From Dryocosmus kuriphilus (Eukaryota; Arthropoda; Insecta; Hymenoptera; Cynipidae): a DNA stretch of 64,000 nt. The position numbers and the translations under genes were made by a program. Location of the stretch: positions 46,848,224-46,912,223 of the forward strand of contig CM076195.1 of NCBI GenBank assembly GCA_038277395.1, written 5' to 3'. Position 1 is the stretch's first letter, and each line of letters starts with the position of its first letter. Of this stretch, positions 12,061-23,469 are shown in pieces. A model generated the notes under the pieces. It was not told where the DNA came from and did not search any database. It worked only from the letters and a program-made list of their open reading frames with translations.

Positions 12061-12607
12061 ATAAACTAAATATCTTACATAATAAGTGTATCAGAATTAT
12101 CTTGCATTATCGAATTTCCACCCCTATTAATGTTATGCAAGCAGAATTAAAAAAAGTTCTCTATACTTAATAGATTCCGATTTATAACGGATAGATTCGT
12201 CCTTAGATCTTTTTTTGTTTTTGGACACTCGGTTCACGACCTCTTGAAAGACCTGCACTCTTCTGCTTCACAAAATTTTGCTCCATATGGCATCAAAAAA
12301 GGTTTCCTCCTTCTTTAGACCTATATTAAATATAAACACAAACCGGATTTGAAGGACTACCAATCCTGAATCTTCCGATCAGCAACCCCTTTGAACTTTT
12401 TATTTGATTACAATATATAATTTTCTCGCTCTTCTGTAGATTTACAATCAGACAGAATGCTGCAGCTTAGTCGTTCTCCCAACGAAGACTTCCAGCGGCT
12501 GTTCTACAGAAGTACCGAGAATGGAATCTCCTTTTTTACCGAAGGTTCTAAAGTTGAGGATAAAACTGTAGGTCTATCTGTTTTTTCTCCACAATCAGAT
12601 CTGCAGG

Positions 12608-13096
12608 TTTTAGCGGAGATGCTTACCAAGGAAAGGTATATTGATGAGAATGCCGAGAAGAAGGTGATCGCAGTAATTATACAGGGTTGTAAAATAAGGT
12701 GTTTATTAATAAACTTACATCGCTGGCGACAAAAAAGCTATTTGTGAAAGATAGCGTTGACAATATAGACGCCGTCCTGAGAAATAGTACGAGCAATAGA
12801 GACGCCGCTCTTGACAAAACAATATTGGCAATCCAAGACGCCGTTCAAAAGCAATGTCGGCAAGCCAAGCCACATAAACTATTAGTCAAATTTAATAGCG
12901 ATTTAGGAGGGTGACGACCCTGAGACTATGAGCCGCAAACACTGTGAAACTGTTCGGAAGCGACGGAGAGACTGACGCAGTTGAGTACGAGCAGCGAGCT
13001 CGGAAGCCGACGGCCGGATACCCACGAGATGCCCCGAACGGACTCGGCTGCAGAGCCCGCTACTCGTCGCACGCCATGTGACCACCGTTACGAAGT
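12608..13096 (+). mobile_element. Fragment of an LTR-type repeat inserted in LINE-B RNase H
   Basis: Comparison with the copy at 63.7-63.9 kb shows that the RNase H reading FSPQ.DLQ should continue directly into SYQI. Here about 490 bp separates the two halves (12608-13096). The first 280 bp match 7079-7440 (other strand); the remaining 200 bp are GC-rich and unassigned. The insert is too short to be a whole LTR element. It looks like the end of an LTR plus leader, left by a truncated insertion or by recombination. Confidence 0.6.
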
Positions 13097-13240
13097 AAGC
13101 TATCAAATTACATCTGAGTCTTCTATCTTTACTGCTGAGGCTATTGCGACCTGTGAAGCTATAGAATTTATTATAAATAATACAGTTGGGAATTCCACAG
13201 TCTTTACTACTACTTTACCGTTGGTTGGCCTGTAGCTTAT

Positions 13241-13480
13241 TTAGGAAAATTTTTATTGATTTTAGTGATTGCCTCTTCTGTGGCGAAGAGGTAGATGAAG
13301 ATATTAACCATGTTGTTTGGGTGTGTCCTCGTTATTCAGCAAAAATATCCCGTTTAAAAATCCCTTATCAAGGAAAATAAATTTCGACCTTACAACACAG
13401 AATCATTTTTCCACAAACCTTCCAGCAGTACCATTGCTCTAATAGCACGTTTCCTGAGAGAATACAATATATCTATCTAG
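13241..13480 (+). pseudogene. LINE-B C-terminal zinc motif
   Basis: CLFCGEEVDEDINHVVWVC (C-x2-C-x12-H-x4-C spacing) is followed by RYSAK and, after a frame change, a closing stretch ending at the stop codon 13478-13480. The same motif occurs at 63.25 kb. A deletion just before it (about 13205) removes the section between the RNase H core and the zinc motif. Confidence 0.7.
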
Positions 13481-13771
13481 TCTCATAGCTATAAGGTGTA
13501 TAATTGTTCAGAACTAATAATTATAACAAACAAAAGATTGAGATTTAATTAATTTAAAAAAATATTCTGTTTATCAATATGTGTAAATCTAAATTTGTAT
13601 CTCGCGCGTGTTAGTTTAACATGCGCTGTTGCAAGAGGATCGGTGGTGGTCTGCATGTGCGCGGTAATCAGGCGGTTGCATTCGCGTGTAGGCTGTCGAG
13701 GACCGGTTCGATATACTTCGATATTCAATACCAAGTTCCTGGACCTCACAAGCCTTGGAGCACATAACTTA

Positions 13772-14141
13772 CAATCTGTTCCACAAGACAAGGTACGCGT
13801 TTTCTCGAAAAGTTTCAAAGAAGACTTCATTTTTCCTTTTTCACATGAAAAAAACGCTTTAAAAATTAGGGCGGACTCTACTTAATAAACCTTCCAATCG
13901 CCGTTATTCTGGATAATGGTCTAGCACCTTCTGGGCATGCTCTCGACTAGTTTGTCGGTATATTCTGAAGATAGAGAGCGCCATACCTCTCTAATTTGTC
14001 GAGAGAGTTGCTTGAGGGTGAATATACGCCTTCCTGCAAGTTTTCTCTTAACGACACTCTACAAATTTTCAATTGGATTTGCATCAGGAGGTTGTGAAGG
14101 TGAGTCCAAGGTCACGACGCAATTTTCCGCTTTCCAGTTTA
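13772..14141 (-). mobile_element. Truncated Tc1-like element (3' part)
   Basis: Begins after a TA with the same terminal repeat as the Tc1 at 59.3 kb (CAATCTGTTCCACAAGACAA versus CAGTCTGTTCCACAAGACAA). It continues as the reverse complement of 60165-60531, that is, the C-terminal part of the transposase gene with the SPDANPIENVW region. It stops abruptly at about 14141, so the 5' two thirds and the other terminal repeat are gone. Confidence 0.85.
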
Positions 14142-14334
14142 TTTATTTCTATCTATTCTATCTATTTCTAGCTTGTTTAAAAATCTTTTCATTTTTTCCT
14201 TTGCAGTCGGAACTATGTTTATTTGTTTAACAAATATAATCTTTTTGGGTTGCATTTACATGCTTTAGGGGGTACCATCCGAGGGGGACGCGACCAGGTT
14301 TCTTGGCTACAGATATATGCCAGTCCGCCACTGC

Positions 14335-14461
<127 letters not shown>

Positions 14462-14673
14462 ATTTTTCCAAACAACTGCGAATGTGTGGATGCGGTCCCA
14501 AATTTCACTATTCGTACACTGAAAAAAATTTCTTTCGAATTTTGCAAACAATCTGAATTTACTGAAAACGCAACACATTCGTGTTACTTTTCTTGTTCAA
14601 ATTCGAGCAAATTTAGTATGTTACTCTTCAATGTCACAATAAAAAAGCTGGAATATAAGCAAATTCGTTCCAG

Positions 14674-14903
14674 AGTCTTACTAAGAAAGTCCCCCATTCC
14701 GCCGGCCAAAAACGCTCGGAACCCGTACTCGTACTCTCGGTATGACCAAGTTGATTTGGCAAGATATGACAAGACTGTCGCGTATGCGCAGGTAGCCGAT
14801 AGCACCAGATCCATAGCTTGACAAACCAACTTGACCATACCGAGAGAGTACGGGTTCCGAGCGTTTTTCGCCGGCAGAGTTGGAGGGCTTTCTTAGTAAG
14901 ACT
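14674..14903. mobile_element. Fold-back MITE, 230 bp
   Basis: The two ends are inverted repeats of about 80 bp with few mismatches, starting AGTCTTACTAAGAAAG and including AACGCTCGGAACCCGTACTC, around a 70-bp centre. There is no ORF. No convincing target duplication was found. Confidence 0.8.
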
Positions 14904-15606
14904 GAAGCGTTTATGGTATCCGCAAGTTCGAGCGAACTTCGTTCACGCATTCACTATTCTGGCATTTGACACTGTCATACTACAATCGCCATATTTTATC
15001 CAAAAATGCATCACTTTTTGTACCAATATCGCCTGAAAAAGTTGCTACTGAAAATTATAATACTGAAAATTAGAACGGCACCCCAAACGAAATTTGCAAG
15101 AAATTGTTTTCAGTGTAGAGATTCGGCTATGTTAGTCTCCTTTGATGTACGCCAAAAGACCGATACGAAGTGGGAAATGCGAGCAAATACAAATACCGAA
15201 GATTTGCCTTAACCAGCCACATCGGTATTCGACTGCATTTTTTCACTTTCGTGCATTTGTTTAAAAATTCGTTTAAAGATTCTTTTCACAATATTTTTCA
15301 GCGCTGATGAATTTGAATCTGGCGATGAAAACTTTTCATCTTGTCGGGTTTTTAAAAAAAATGGGATTGAAACTCCCGAAAATTGCGTTTTTGAACGTTT
15401 TTGGATATTCGTAATGGGTGAATCTGACATGCTAGAAATTTCGAAAAATGCTTCAATTAAAGCTTAAACCTTATACTCTAATTGTGGAATTGGCATAACA
15501 TTATCGACTGGCTTGGTTGGTTGTCAACCACACTTTGTTCATAGGCATGCACAAAGAGTGAAAAAGGACGATTAAACTGTCAACGTTCACTAACGTTCAG
15601 ATTTAA
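14904..15606. other. No recognisable gene
   Basis: AT-rich sequence with only short ORFs of ordinary chance length; no repeat boundary was found. Confidence 0.5.
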
Positions 15607-15733
15607 TGCACATGTATTAGAAGTTTTTTCCACTCACGTACATTAAAGTTTATGTACATTGTACACTGAAATTCAAGCACAAGAATTTAAGGATTTGCGT
15701 GTTTTAGCTTCCACTTTAATAATTCATTTCAGT
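15607..15733 (+). repeat. Direct repeat, copy 1
   Basis: About 127 bp, beginning ATGCACATG and holding TATGTACATTGTACACTG and CTTCCACTTTAATAATT, recurs at 16547-16675 with about 85-90% identity. It lies upstream of the aminopeptidase gene. Confidence 0.8.
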
Positions 15734-16546
15734 GGACAAATAAAGAAACTGTTGTGTATTCTTTTAAAAAATTAAAAAATTTCTTTCACACAAAAGAGGT
15801 TATAATGTTATTAATTAAATCGTTGCCTTTAATTAATTAATTTTTACAGTTAATCAATGTGAAATGCTTTACTAGGAAAATTGTTGAGTTTCAAACACTT
15901 TTAATTTTTAATTGTTGGAGCGTTCAAAAATGTATTTAACAATTTTTTATTTTTAAAATGTACAATTAATATTTAAGACCCAAGAGTGCAAGGTTTTTAA
16001 AATTAAAGGACTTTAGAATTATGCTTTGTAAATTGAATGATATTTAGTAATGGATGTTCAGGATTCCGCATTCATTATCATGCTTGTGAGTGTTGTCTTG
16101 TAATATGATGTACGTTTGGTGTGCTTATTGGACAGTTTATTGTCAGATAATTTGCTTCTTACTTATACTATCATAGGAGAATATGGAATTGACATACACA
16201 CATTCTTAGGCTTTATGCCAGCGTGTTGCACACGCACATTCAGTAGCAGGCAATCGGTCTTAACCCACGAGAAACTTATCTGCGTCACTCTCGGGCGACT
16301 CTTGTCAGTCCTTTGTCTCTTTGCTTCGTATTCTTTCCCAGTTCAGTTCGCAGTTTCGTGAATAAAGTACAGTTTAACGTCAATGTGTCTTATCACTCTC
16401 TCCTAGTCCACTATAGTCTTAACTTTTTATTTCAGAGCTATCCGAAACACTGGAAAGTGTTGCAAATTAAACTTTTTAAACTCAAAAGAATTTCAAATCG
16501 AACTCATTAAAAATTTCATGACTTTATTTATTATCAACACTATTAG

Positions 16547-16675
16547 AATGCACATGCATTAGAAGTTTTTTCCCCTCATGTACATTAAAATTCATGTACA
16601 TTGTGCACTGAAATTCAAGCACAAGAATTTAAGAAGTTTCTCTTTTTAGCTTCCACTTTCATAATTTATTTCAGT
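16547..16675 (+). repeat. Direct repeat, copy 2
   Basis: Second copy of the 15607-15733 block. The 810 bp between the copies includes a promoter- or LTR-like segment near 16330-16400 (CAGTTCAGTTCGCAG, then GAATAAAGTACAG). Confidence 0.8.
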
Positions 16676-17081
16676 TTAATAATTGGTGTAATTCACCTTT
16701 GACTTTCTTTTGACCAGTTTTTTTGACTTTGTAGGTGAATTATTTATTTTGAAATCATGTTACAATTCTTAAATACTTGTGTAGTGTCTTACATGTTAGG
16801 TTCATATTTTGGATTTGATCTTAATTATTCTGTCGAATTTATAGTTTCAAATATCTGTGGATAATGCTGTGTTTAAAATTATACAATTTGTTATTGAAAA
16901 TTAATTTAAGTACGTTTTAGCATATGAAATAAAGGATATAAATGATTTTCATACATGAATTTTCAGTTACAAGTGCATGAAAATCATTTTCAGTTACCAG
17001 TACCTGGTCATCTTCAGAATAAGAGCATTTATTAATAATATTTTATCAATAAAAAAATCTTTTCATTATGTTTTTAGAAAT

Positions 17082-18937
17082 ATGGCGCAACAAACTGGAG
17101 TTTCAAAACTAGCAAGACTGCGAGAGTTAATGAAAGCCGTACCTGTGAGTGGTTTCGCAAAAAAAGGAATTCAAGCTTTTGTACTTCATTATGGAGATGC
17201 CCATCAATCGGAGTACTTAAGAAATAGAGACAAGAGGTTGAATTTCATTTCTGGGTTTAAAGGCTCTCGGGGTATAGCTGTCATTACCCACGATCGAGCT
17301 CTATTATGGACTGACGGTAGATATTTCCTTCAAGCCTCAAACGAATTTGCCCCACCCGAAGAATGGACACTTATGAAAGAAGGGGTCTTGGGGACACCGA
17401 CTCAAGCAGAGTGGCTGATCTCAAATTTACCTCCAAAGTCAACAGTAGGGGTCGATACGAACCTAATAAGTTACACGGATTTTGTTTCCATGTCCACTAG
17501 TCTGGCCAATAAAGGTCACATTTTCACTCCACTAGAGGAAAGTTTAGTCGACAAAGTATGGGGTGACGAGAGACCTCCATCAATAAGAAACCCAATAGTT
17601 CCGCTGTCCTTAATCTACACCGGAAAAAAAGCGAAAGATAAAGTCGAACAATGTCGAAAAAGCATGAAAGAGGACGGAGTAACTTATCTCGTAATCTCTG
17701 CTTTGGACGAGGTGGCGTATTTACTTAATTTAAGGGGGTCTGATATCCCTTATAATCCAGTATTCTTCGCATACATTGTGGTAGACAATCAAGATGTTCA
17801 TATATTTGTTGATAAATCTAGTCTTACGGTTGAAGCTGAGCAACAATTAAAGAACGAAAATCTCGATCCTATCTATCACCCCTATGAAAATATCTTGAAG
17901 TTCTTGAGGGAAAAAGCTTCTACGGGCTTCAGCTGTGGTCGGGTTTGGATAAGTTCTAGTTCGAGTTATGCCTTACATGCTGCTTGTGGGGAAGGACAAG
18001 TTCATATTTCTTTTTCCCCAGTTAGCTTAATAAAGATGGTTAAAAACGAGATTGAAATTGAAGGTTTGAAAGCAGCACATGTTCGAGATGGGACTGCTCT
18101 TGTTAAGTATTTCTCTTGGTTGGAGTATCAAGTCACAAATAGAAGCAACGAATCAATGATAACTGAAATCTCTGGAGCGGACCAGCTCGCTAAATATAGA
18201 CAGTTAGTATACAATATACGCATTTAATGACGATTTTTTGAATGTTTTAATTTTTTCTCATAATATTAATTTTGCAACTGAACCACTTCATGCATTTTAT
18301 TGTAATAAAAACATTAAAGGTTTGATGATTTTTTAAATTTAACTTCTTGCAATGTAAATTTCTTTTTGTACATAGAGAACTAGATTTGTTCGTCGGTCTA
18401 AGCTTTCCTACAATTTCATCAGTTGGAGCCCACGCAGCGATAATTCATTATACTCCTTCATCAACCACTGATGCACGAATCACAGACAAAGAAGTTTATC
18501 TTTGCGACTCTGGAGCACAATTTCTTGATGGAACCACGGATGTCACCCGTACGTGGCATTTTGGTACACCAACAGACTATGAACGCGAGTGCTTCACTCG
18601 TGTCTTCAAGGGACAGTATTGTCTTAACACAGCTATATTTCCCAACATGATTAAGGGAAATTACCTTGATACGTTGGCCCGTAAAAGTTTATGGGACGTT
18701 GGGTAAGCACTCAAAACCAAAAATTGATTTATATCCCAGATGTGAGTCTTTCGGTAAAAAATATCTAATGTTTTGTTAAGATTAATAACCATAACATTAT
18801 ATTCAGTTTGGATTATCTGCATGGAACCGGTCATGGTGTGGGTGCATATTTAAATGTTCATGAAGGCCCTACCGGTATTTCTTGGCGACCAAATCCAGAT
18901 GATCCAGGAATGCAACCTGGCATATTCATGTCAAATG
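17082..18937 (+). CDS. X-prolyl aminopeptidase 1-type (cytosolic aminopeptidase P), 3' end missing
   Basis: A metallopeptidase that removes an N-terminal residue preceding proline; the family is cytosolic and dimeric. Three exons join in phase: 17082-18202, 18376-18702, 18807-18937, with donors GTTAGT, GTAAGC, GTAATT and acceptors CATAG and TTCAG. They give about 526 residues against roughly 620 in the family. The creatinase-like N-terminal domains show YGDAHQSEY, FISGFKGSRG, WTDGRYFLQA and FNLRGSD-like LNLRGSDIPYNPVFF. The pita-bread domain shows CDSGAQFLDGTTDVTRT (metal ligands Asp418, Asp429) and GTGHGVGAYLNVHEGP (His492). Exon 3 ends at the codon before the expected E-P-G-Y-Y box. That box and the last glutamate ligand were not found to the right. 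I chose the ATG at 17082, just after an acceptor-like TTTTTAG, because family members begin there; an in-frame ATG at 16977 would add an unusual leader. Intron 3 holds the 20-23 kb insertions. Confidence 0.9.
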
Positions 18938-19800
18938 GTAATTTTGTACTTTTTCTTTTCATGTATAAAAAGTAATTAACTTGAAAAATAGAAAAAAAGA
19001 TTAAAAGTTTTTCTAACATTCTGTATATGTAAATATTATAATTTTGTTCAAATTGTTACAAGAGCATAAAATTTGGTTTGTAAATTTCTTTTGACAATAG
19101 ACAACTTTTAAGATGGAGATAGCCAAAAAAAATTCCAAAATTTTTATTGTGAATACTCTATTTTTTAAAAGTAATTAAAATATTTTTTTAAATTATGCAA
19201 GACACACAAAAAGTTTGCAAACGAAAGTTGCTTCTATTTAAATACTCTACAAAAAGCACCGATTCCATTTTTCAATATTTTGCATTCTTCCAGACATGTT
19301 TGCGTATATGTCCATTTCTCTAAAAAAATACTATTTTTATTTTTCGATGCTTTAAATAAGTAATATCAGCTGTTCCGAGTATGTGATGCTCGTTCATCTA
19401 CGCCGGCTGCGCAGTAGAGAAATAGCGAATACTTGGACACATATTCGCAGCCAGGCATAAATGAACGCGCATCTTTGTGACACATGGTGTGGCAATCGCG
19501 GCATCATTGTTCTGGTTGCTCTCCAGCAAGTAAGACCCTGAGCCAGACTGAATTACACTGTCTTTGCCGAAGACTGAGATAATTTGAGTGCAGCATCTAT
19601 TACAGTGTTATCTAAGTTTGATTCTCGTTTGTCTCGTGATCTGTACATTTTTTTACATCAATTTGCTAGTACTCTTCTTTGGATGTTATTCATCGAGTTA
19701 CATAACAAGTAAGTAATCTTTATGTAACTATGAATAATAATTGTATGCTATCGTGTCCGTCCGAGCTCACGTGGGTCGAAAGTGCGCAGACAATATAGTA
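18938..19800. other. Start of aminopeptidase intron 3, no gene seen
   Basis: AT-rich to about 19350; then a more mixed segment (19370-19560) that includes an imperfect inverted pair CGTTCATCTACGCC / GGCATAAATGAACG. This segment may be the 5' end of the element that carries the 20-kb ORF. Confidence 0.4.
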
Positions 19801-19853
19801 GCTCTCTCTCTCTCTCTCTGCCCCCCCCCCCTCTCCCTCTCTCTCTTGGAAAG
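19801..19853. repeat. CT/C low-complexity tract
   Basis: (CT)n, a run of C, then (CT)n. Confidence 0.9.
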
Positions 19854-21953
19854 GTCTTTTTAGTCATTTTGGAACTCAATAATCAGGTATCAACATTGAC
19901 TGCTGAAAATGCGGATTTGCCCAGAACAAATAAATAATCAGTTCAGTTCTGTCTCTATCAGTGATAAATCTCGCTCTCGACCACTTCGCGTCTATGCATT
20001 TCTTCGCTCAAAATCAACAAAATTTCCATTTTTCAGTTATATATCAACAATATGTCAATGAGACCACATAATTGTAGGAGATATAGGAAGTGTCCGGATT
20101 TGGGCAAGATTCATAAAAAGTTTGTCTATGAAGATAGTAAGCGGCCATTCCTATTACTTGATGATATAACAAATGGATTATTAATGTCTGAAAGGTATCA
20201 GACCGAGGAAATAACAAAAGATACATACGTATGCAGAATTTCTTATGATAAATTAAAGGATCTTTCTGAAGAAAATTTAAAAAAAGCACAAGAGTCAACG
20301 CCGACAGAATCTGCATCTTCGAATCAAGTGACGGGATCTCAAAGTTCATTGTCTGCAGATTCTCAAGTTTCAGTTGCCAGTGTGCAGTTATATGAAGAAG
20401 TGTATAATATTATTGTTGTGAACAATATTTCTCTATCGCCATTTAAACTTCCTTCCAGTGTTCACCCGACATCACTCACGAAATATGTAAATCGCAAACG
20501 CAAACAATTATTTGGAACTTTTTGTGAAGAGTCTGATTGTAAAATTATGAAATTATATGACATTTCAAAAGAAAAAATACAATTCAATGAGTGCAAAACA
20601 TGTGAGGAGTGGAATGAAAACTTCAGTGTGGTATTAGAAAATCAAAATCTACCTTACCAAGAAAAAGTGCGCCTGCTAACTCTATTACCATCAAGTCTCT
20701 CAAGCAACTTTGTTTTAGCACATACAAGAGGAACTACAGGTCACATGTTTAGAACTTCACGAAAGCTTGCAGAAACTAAAGGATTGCATGAAAAGCCCGA
20801 CGCATATCTGGAAATTCTGTGAAGAGTGAAACAATTAAGCTAGTTGAAAGATATTATCTGGATGATGATTTAGACTGTTCTAGATAAAATTCCAACAAAA
20901 ACGACGTGATCAGTGTTAAAATCGATGGTTTTATAAAAAAAAAGTCAAACGTTTTCTGACTCGTAGCATTAAGGAAATTTGCGATCTAATTTTCAAGCAG
21001 AATCCAGGAATTATTATTTCAAGATCGAAGATTTATCAACTGCGCCCAAAATGGGTTATGATTCAACCTTTGAACGAATCGTGTTTATGTTTCCATTGCG
21101 CCAATTTTGACCTTTTAGCGACGACGCTAAAAGTCGTTCTGAAAATGAGAAACTCTGAATTTTCAACTCTAAAAGAAGAGCTTTTATCCAAGATTGTTTT
21201 TTCGAGAGAAAGTAATTCATGCATTCTTCGAGAATGTGAAACTTGCAAAACTAGAATAATAACTCAAGAAAATTTCCAATTGGGAGAAGAGTTACTATGT
21301 GGTGAAATTACTTTTGCAGCTTGGGGAAAAAATGATCTTGTTAAGAAAACTTGCACATTTGACATATTTTTCAAAGAGCTGAACAATTACGTACAAATGA
21401 TGAGCAAACATCGACGAACTAAAGAGTTGCAGCAAAGCGAAATCAAGTTGGAAACACAGAATGGACATTTTAAGGAAAATAGTCTTATTTTACGCGGAGA
21501 TTTTGCAGAAAATTGGGCTATGATCCAGAAAGATGCCATCCAAGGATATCATTGGACCAATGCACAGATTTCTATTTTCACTTCGGTGTGCTATGTCTGA
21601 AAGAAAACTGTGAGTTTTGACATAGTAAGTGATGATAGAAAACATAACACAGCGTTTGCTTTAGCAGCTATGGAATTGATAACAAGTGAATGTTTGAAAC
21701 TCACTAAGCATAAGGGAAATTATATTACTATAATATCTGATGGTGCTGCTGCTCATTTCAAAAATAGATTTCAATTTCATGAACTGGGTTCCGTGAAGAA
21801 AAAAAATGGATTTTTTCTGCAACTGGACACGGAAAAGGAGCATGCGGTGGCATCGGTGGATTATTAAAACATTACGCTACAACCCATAATTTGTCATCAT
21901 CACCGAACGAATGTATTAAAAATGCCGAAGACTGTAAAGTATGTAACTAAGTA

Positions 21954-23247
21954 CGAGGGCAGGTCAATAAGTTTTTAGAAAAAGATAGAGGAAAAATTTT
22001 TTTTGGGTAATTTTTATTTTTTTTTCAACATAGTCTCCTTCTAGTTCAATACACTTTGATAGACGTCCCTCTAACTTTTTTAAGCCTTCAGAAAAGTATG
22101 ATTGCGGTAGTTCCTCAAAATAAGCATTTGTGTGGGCGATGACCTCCTCATTTGAACTAAACCGTTGTCCGCTGAGCCATTTTTTTAAATTTGGAAATAA
22201 GAAGAAATCACTCGGGGCCAGATCTGGTGAATACGGTGGATGGTCTATCAATTCAAACTTCAATTCCTCAAATTTAGCCATTGAAACTGCGCACGTATGC
22301 ACTCGTGCATTATCCTGGAGAAAAAGGACTTTTTTCTTCTTCAAATGTGGACGATTTTCTTTTATTTTCTCATTTAGCTGCCCTAACAATGACGCATAAT
22401 ACTGTCCAGTGATCGTCTGTCCCTTTTGCAAATAGCCAATGAAGATAATGCCACGTGCATCACAAAATACGGTAGCCATAATCTTTCCAGCTGATTTCAC
22501 CGTCTTTGCCTTCTTTGGAGCCCTTTCGTCTTTAACAATCCACTGTTTAGACTGCTGTTTCGTCTCGGGAGTGTAGTGGTGTATCCACGTTTCATCTACA
22601 GTTATCAATCTGCGCAGAAACTCATCTGGGTTGCGACGCATGCGTTCCAAAAGAGCCTCAGAATAGACCACGCGGTTGCGTTTATTCTCAGCTGAGAGCA
22701 AACGCGGCACCCATCTTGCAGAAATTTTTTTCATTCCCAATTTATTTTGCAAAATTGAAATGACGGTACCTTTTGAAACCCCTGTGGCCTCAACTATTTC
22801 GCGCGATTTTATTCTTCGGTCTCTTAACACCATGTCGAGGATATTATGTATCATTTGCGGGGTACTCACGTCTACGGGACGTCCTGAACGATGTTCGTCT
22901 GCTGTTGATGTATGGCCACGTTTAAATTCATTTATCCAGTTATAAACTGTTGCAAATGCAGGGGCAGATGTGCCATGAACTAAATCCAACGCAGCTTTTA
23001 TTTCCTTTGCTGTTAAGCCTTTTAAATAGAAATGTTTGATCACTGCTCTAAACTCATTTTTTTCCATTTAAAAAAAAAAAACAGAAGTTGTTTACTTCAA
23101 CTGACGATTAAAACAAAACCACTCGATGAATATGGCTGCAACTTTGCCAGATACCTAGTGCGGAGTGTCGCTTACTTAAAACTGACCATTGGCGACGCTA
23201 CGAGCGCCATCTCTTAGGCTTTCTAAAGACTTATTGACCTGCCCTCG
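21954..23247 (-). mobile_element. Complete mariner element (Mariner-1)
   Basis: 1,294 bp flanked by TA on both sides (21952-21953, 23248-23249). The terminal inverted repeats read CGAGGGCAGGTCAATAAGT, with one or two mismatches between the ends. It carries an uninterrupted transposase ORF and sits inside the coding part of another decayed repeat gene. Confidence 0.97.
21964..23067 (-). CDS. Mariner transposase, apparently intact
   Basis: A 367-residue cut-and-paste transposase that acts in the nucleus on its own terminal repeats. The N-terminal paired helix-turn-helix DNA-binding region (about residues 1-120) contains YLKGLTAKEIKAAL and the HRSGRP linker. The catalytic domain has TVDETWIHHY (first Asp), FLQDNARVHT (second Asp) and YSPDLAPSDFFLFP (third Asp), the mariner D,D34D set. 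The WVPR(L)L box of mariners reads WVPRLLSAENK. Family length is about 345 residues; the extra lysine/phenylalanine-rich C-terminus runs to a stop close to the terminal repeat. I see no stops or frameshifts, so this copy may be recent; activity is inference only. Confidence 0.95.
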   Translation of the reverse strand: MEKNEFRAVIKHFYLKGLTAKEIKAALDLVHGTSAPAFATVYNWINEFKRGHTSTADEHRSGRPVDVSTPQMIHNILDMVLRDRRIKSREIVEATGVSKGTVISILQNKLGMKKISARWVPRLLSAENKRNRVVYSEALLERMRRNPDEFLRRLITVDETWIHHYTPETKQQSKQWIVKDERAPKKAKTVKSAGKIMATVFCDARGIIFIGYLQKGQTITGQYYASLLGQLNEKIKENRPHLKKKKVLFLQDNARVHTCAVSMAKFEELKFELIDHPPYSPDLAPSDFFLFPNLKKWLSGQRFSSNEEVIAHTNAYFEELPQSYFSEGLKKLEGRLSKCIELEGDYVEKKIKITQKKFFLYLFLKTY

Positions 23248-23469
23248 TATACTAATAAAATAAGGATAATACTTTTGAAAGCTGAAGAATTGCAAAAATT
23301 TAGAGATGAAAAAACTAAAGAATGGCAAGAAGTTCGGCCCATTCACGGTATTCGTGATAGTCATATCTGGCGAGTTGTCAGGGAGACTGATATTAGAGGA
23401 AATGTAACTAAGAAAACTTCAATGAGAAAAACTAATAAATGTGAATGGATTAGCGTCGGTTCTTAATTA

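Larger units (their letters stand above)
10140..13480 (+). mobile_element. Decayed RNase H-bearing LINE (LINE-B), split by an insertion
   Basis: A plus-strand LINE running from the tail of ORF1 (10140-10383), through an endonuclease start (10440-11000), reverse transcriptase remnants (11600-12060) and RNase H (12500-12607, 13097-13240), to a C-terminal CCHC-like zinc motif (13241-13480, stop at 13478-13480). All parts are out of frame with each other. A second copy of the same family on the minus strand at 63.2-64.0 kb is nearly intact over RNase H and the zinc motif, which allows the breaks here to be located. The gene order fits I/Nimb/LOA-like LINEs. Confidence 0.8.
20052..23466 (+). pseudogene. 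DDE-like multicopy family gene, decayed and split by a mariner
   Basis: Begins at ATG 20052, shortly after a TTTTCAG. The first 256 codons are open (20052-20822) with CCxxC-like pairs (CKTCEEW) and then TRGTTGHMFRTSRKLAETKG. Frameshifts and stops follow at 20823-21057, then open stretches 21058-21600 and 21610-21867. Recognisable blocks are SCLCFHCANFDLL, CETCKTRI, DAIQGYHWTNAQIS, ISDGAAAHFKNRFQF and, one frame away, ATGHGKGACGGIGG. This order matches a widespread arthropod/cnidarian family of unknown function with a putative DDE nuclease fold (from memory). A mariner occupies 21954-23247. The last piece, 23250-23463, resumes with RDSHIWRVVRETDIRGNV. It is not functional here. It lies inside the aminopeptidase intron in the same orientation. 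Confidence 0.65.

Noticed and set aside
16116..16361. 81-codon ORF upstream of the aminopeptidase
   Set aside because: Cys/Leu-rich with no domain; the region looks like promoter or LTR text between two direct repeats.
22130..22945. Plus-strand ORFs inside the mariner
   Set aside because: Antisense shadows of the intact transposase.
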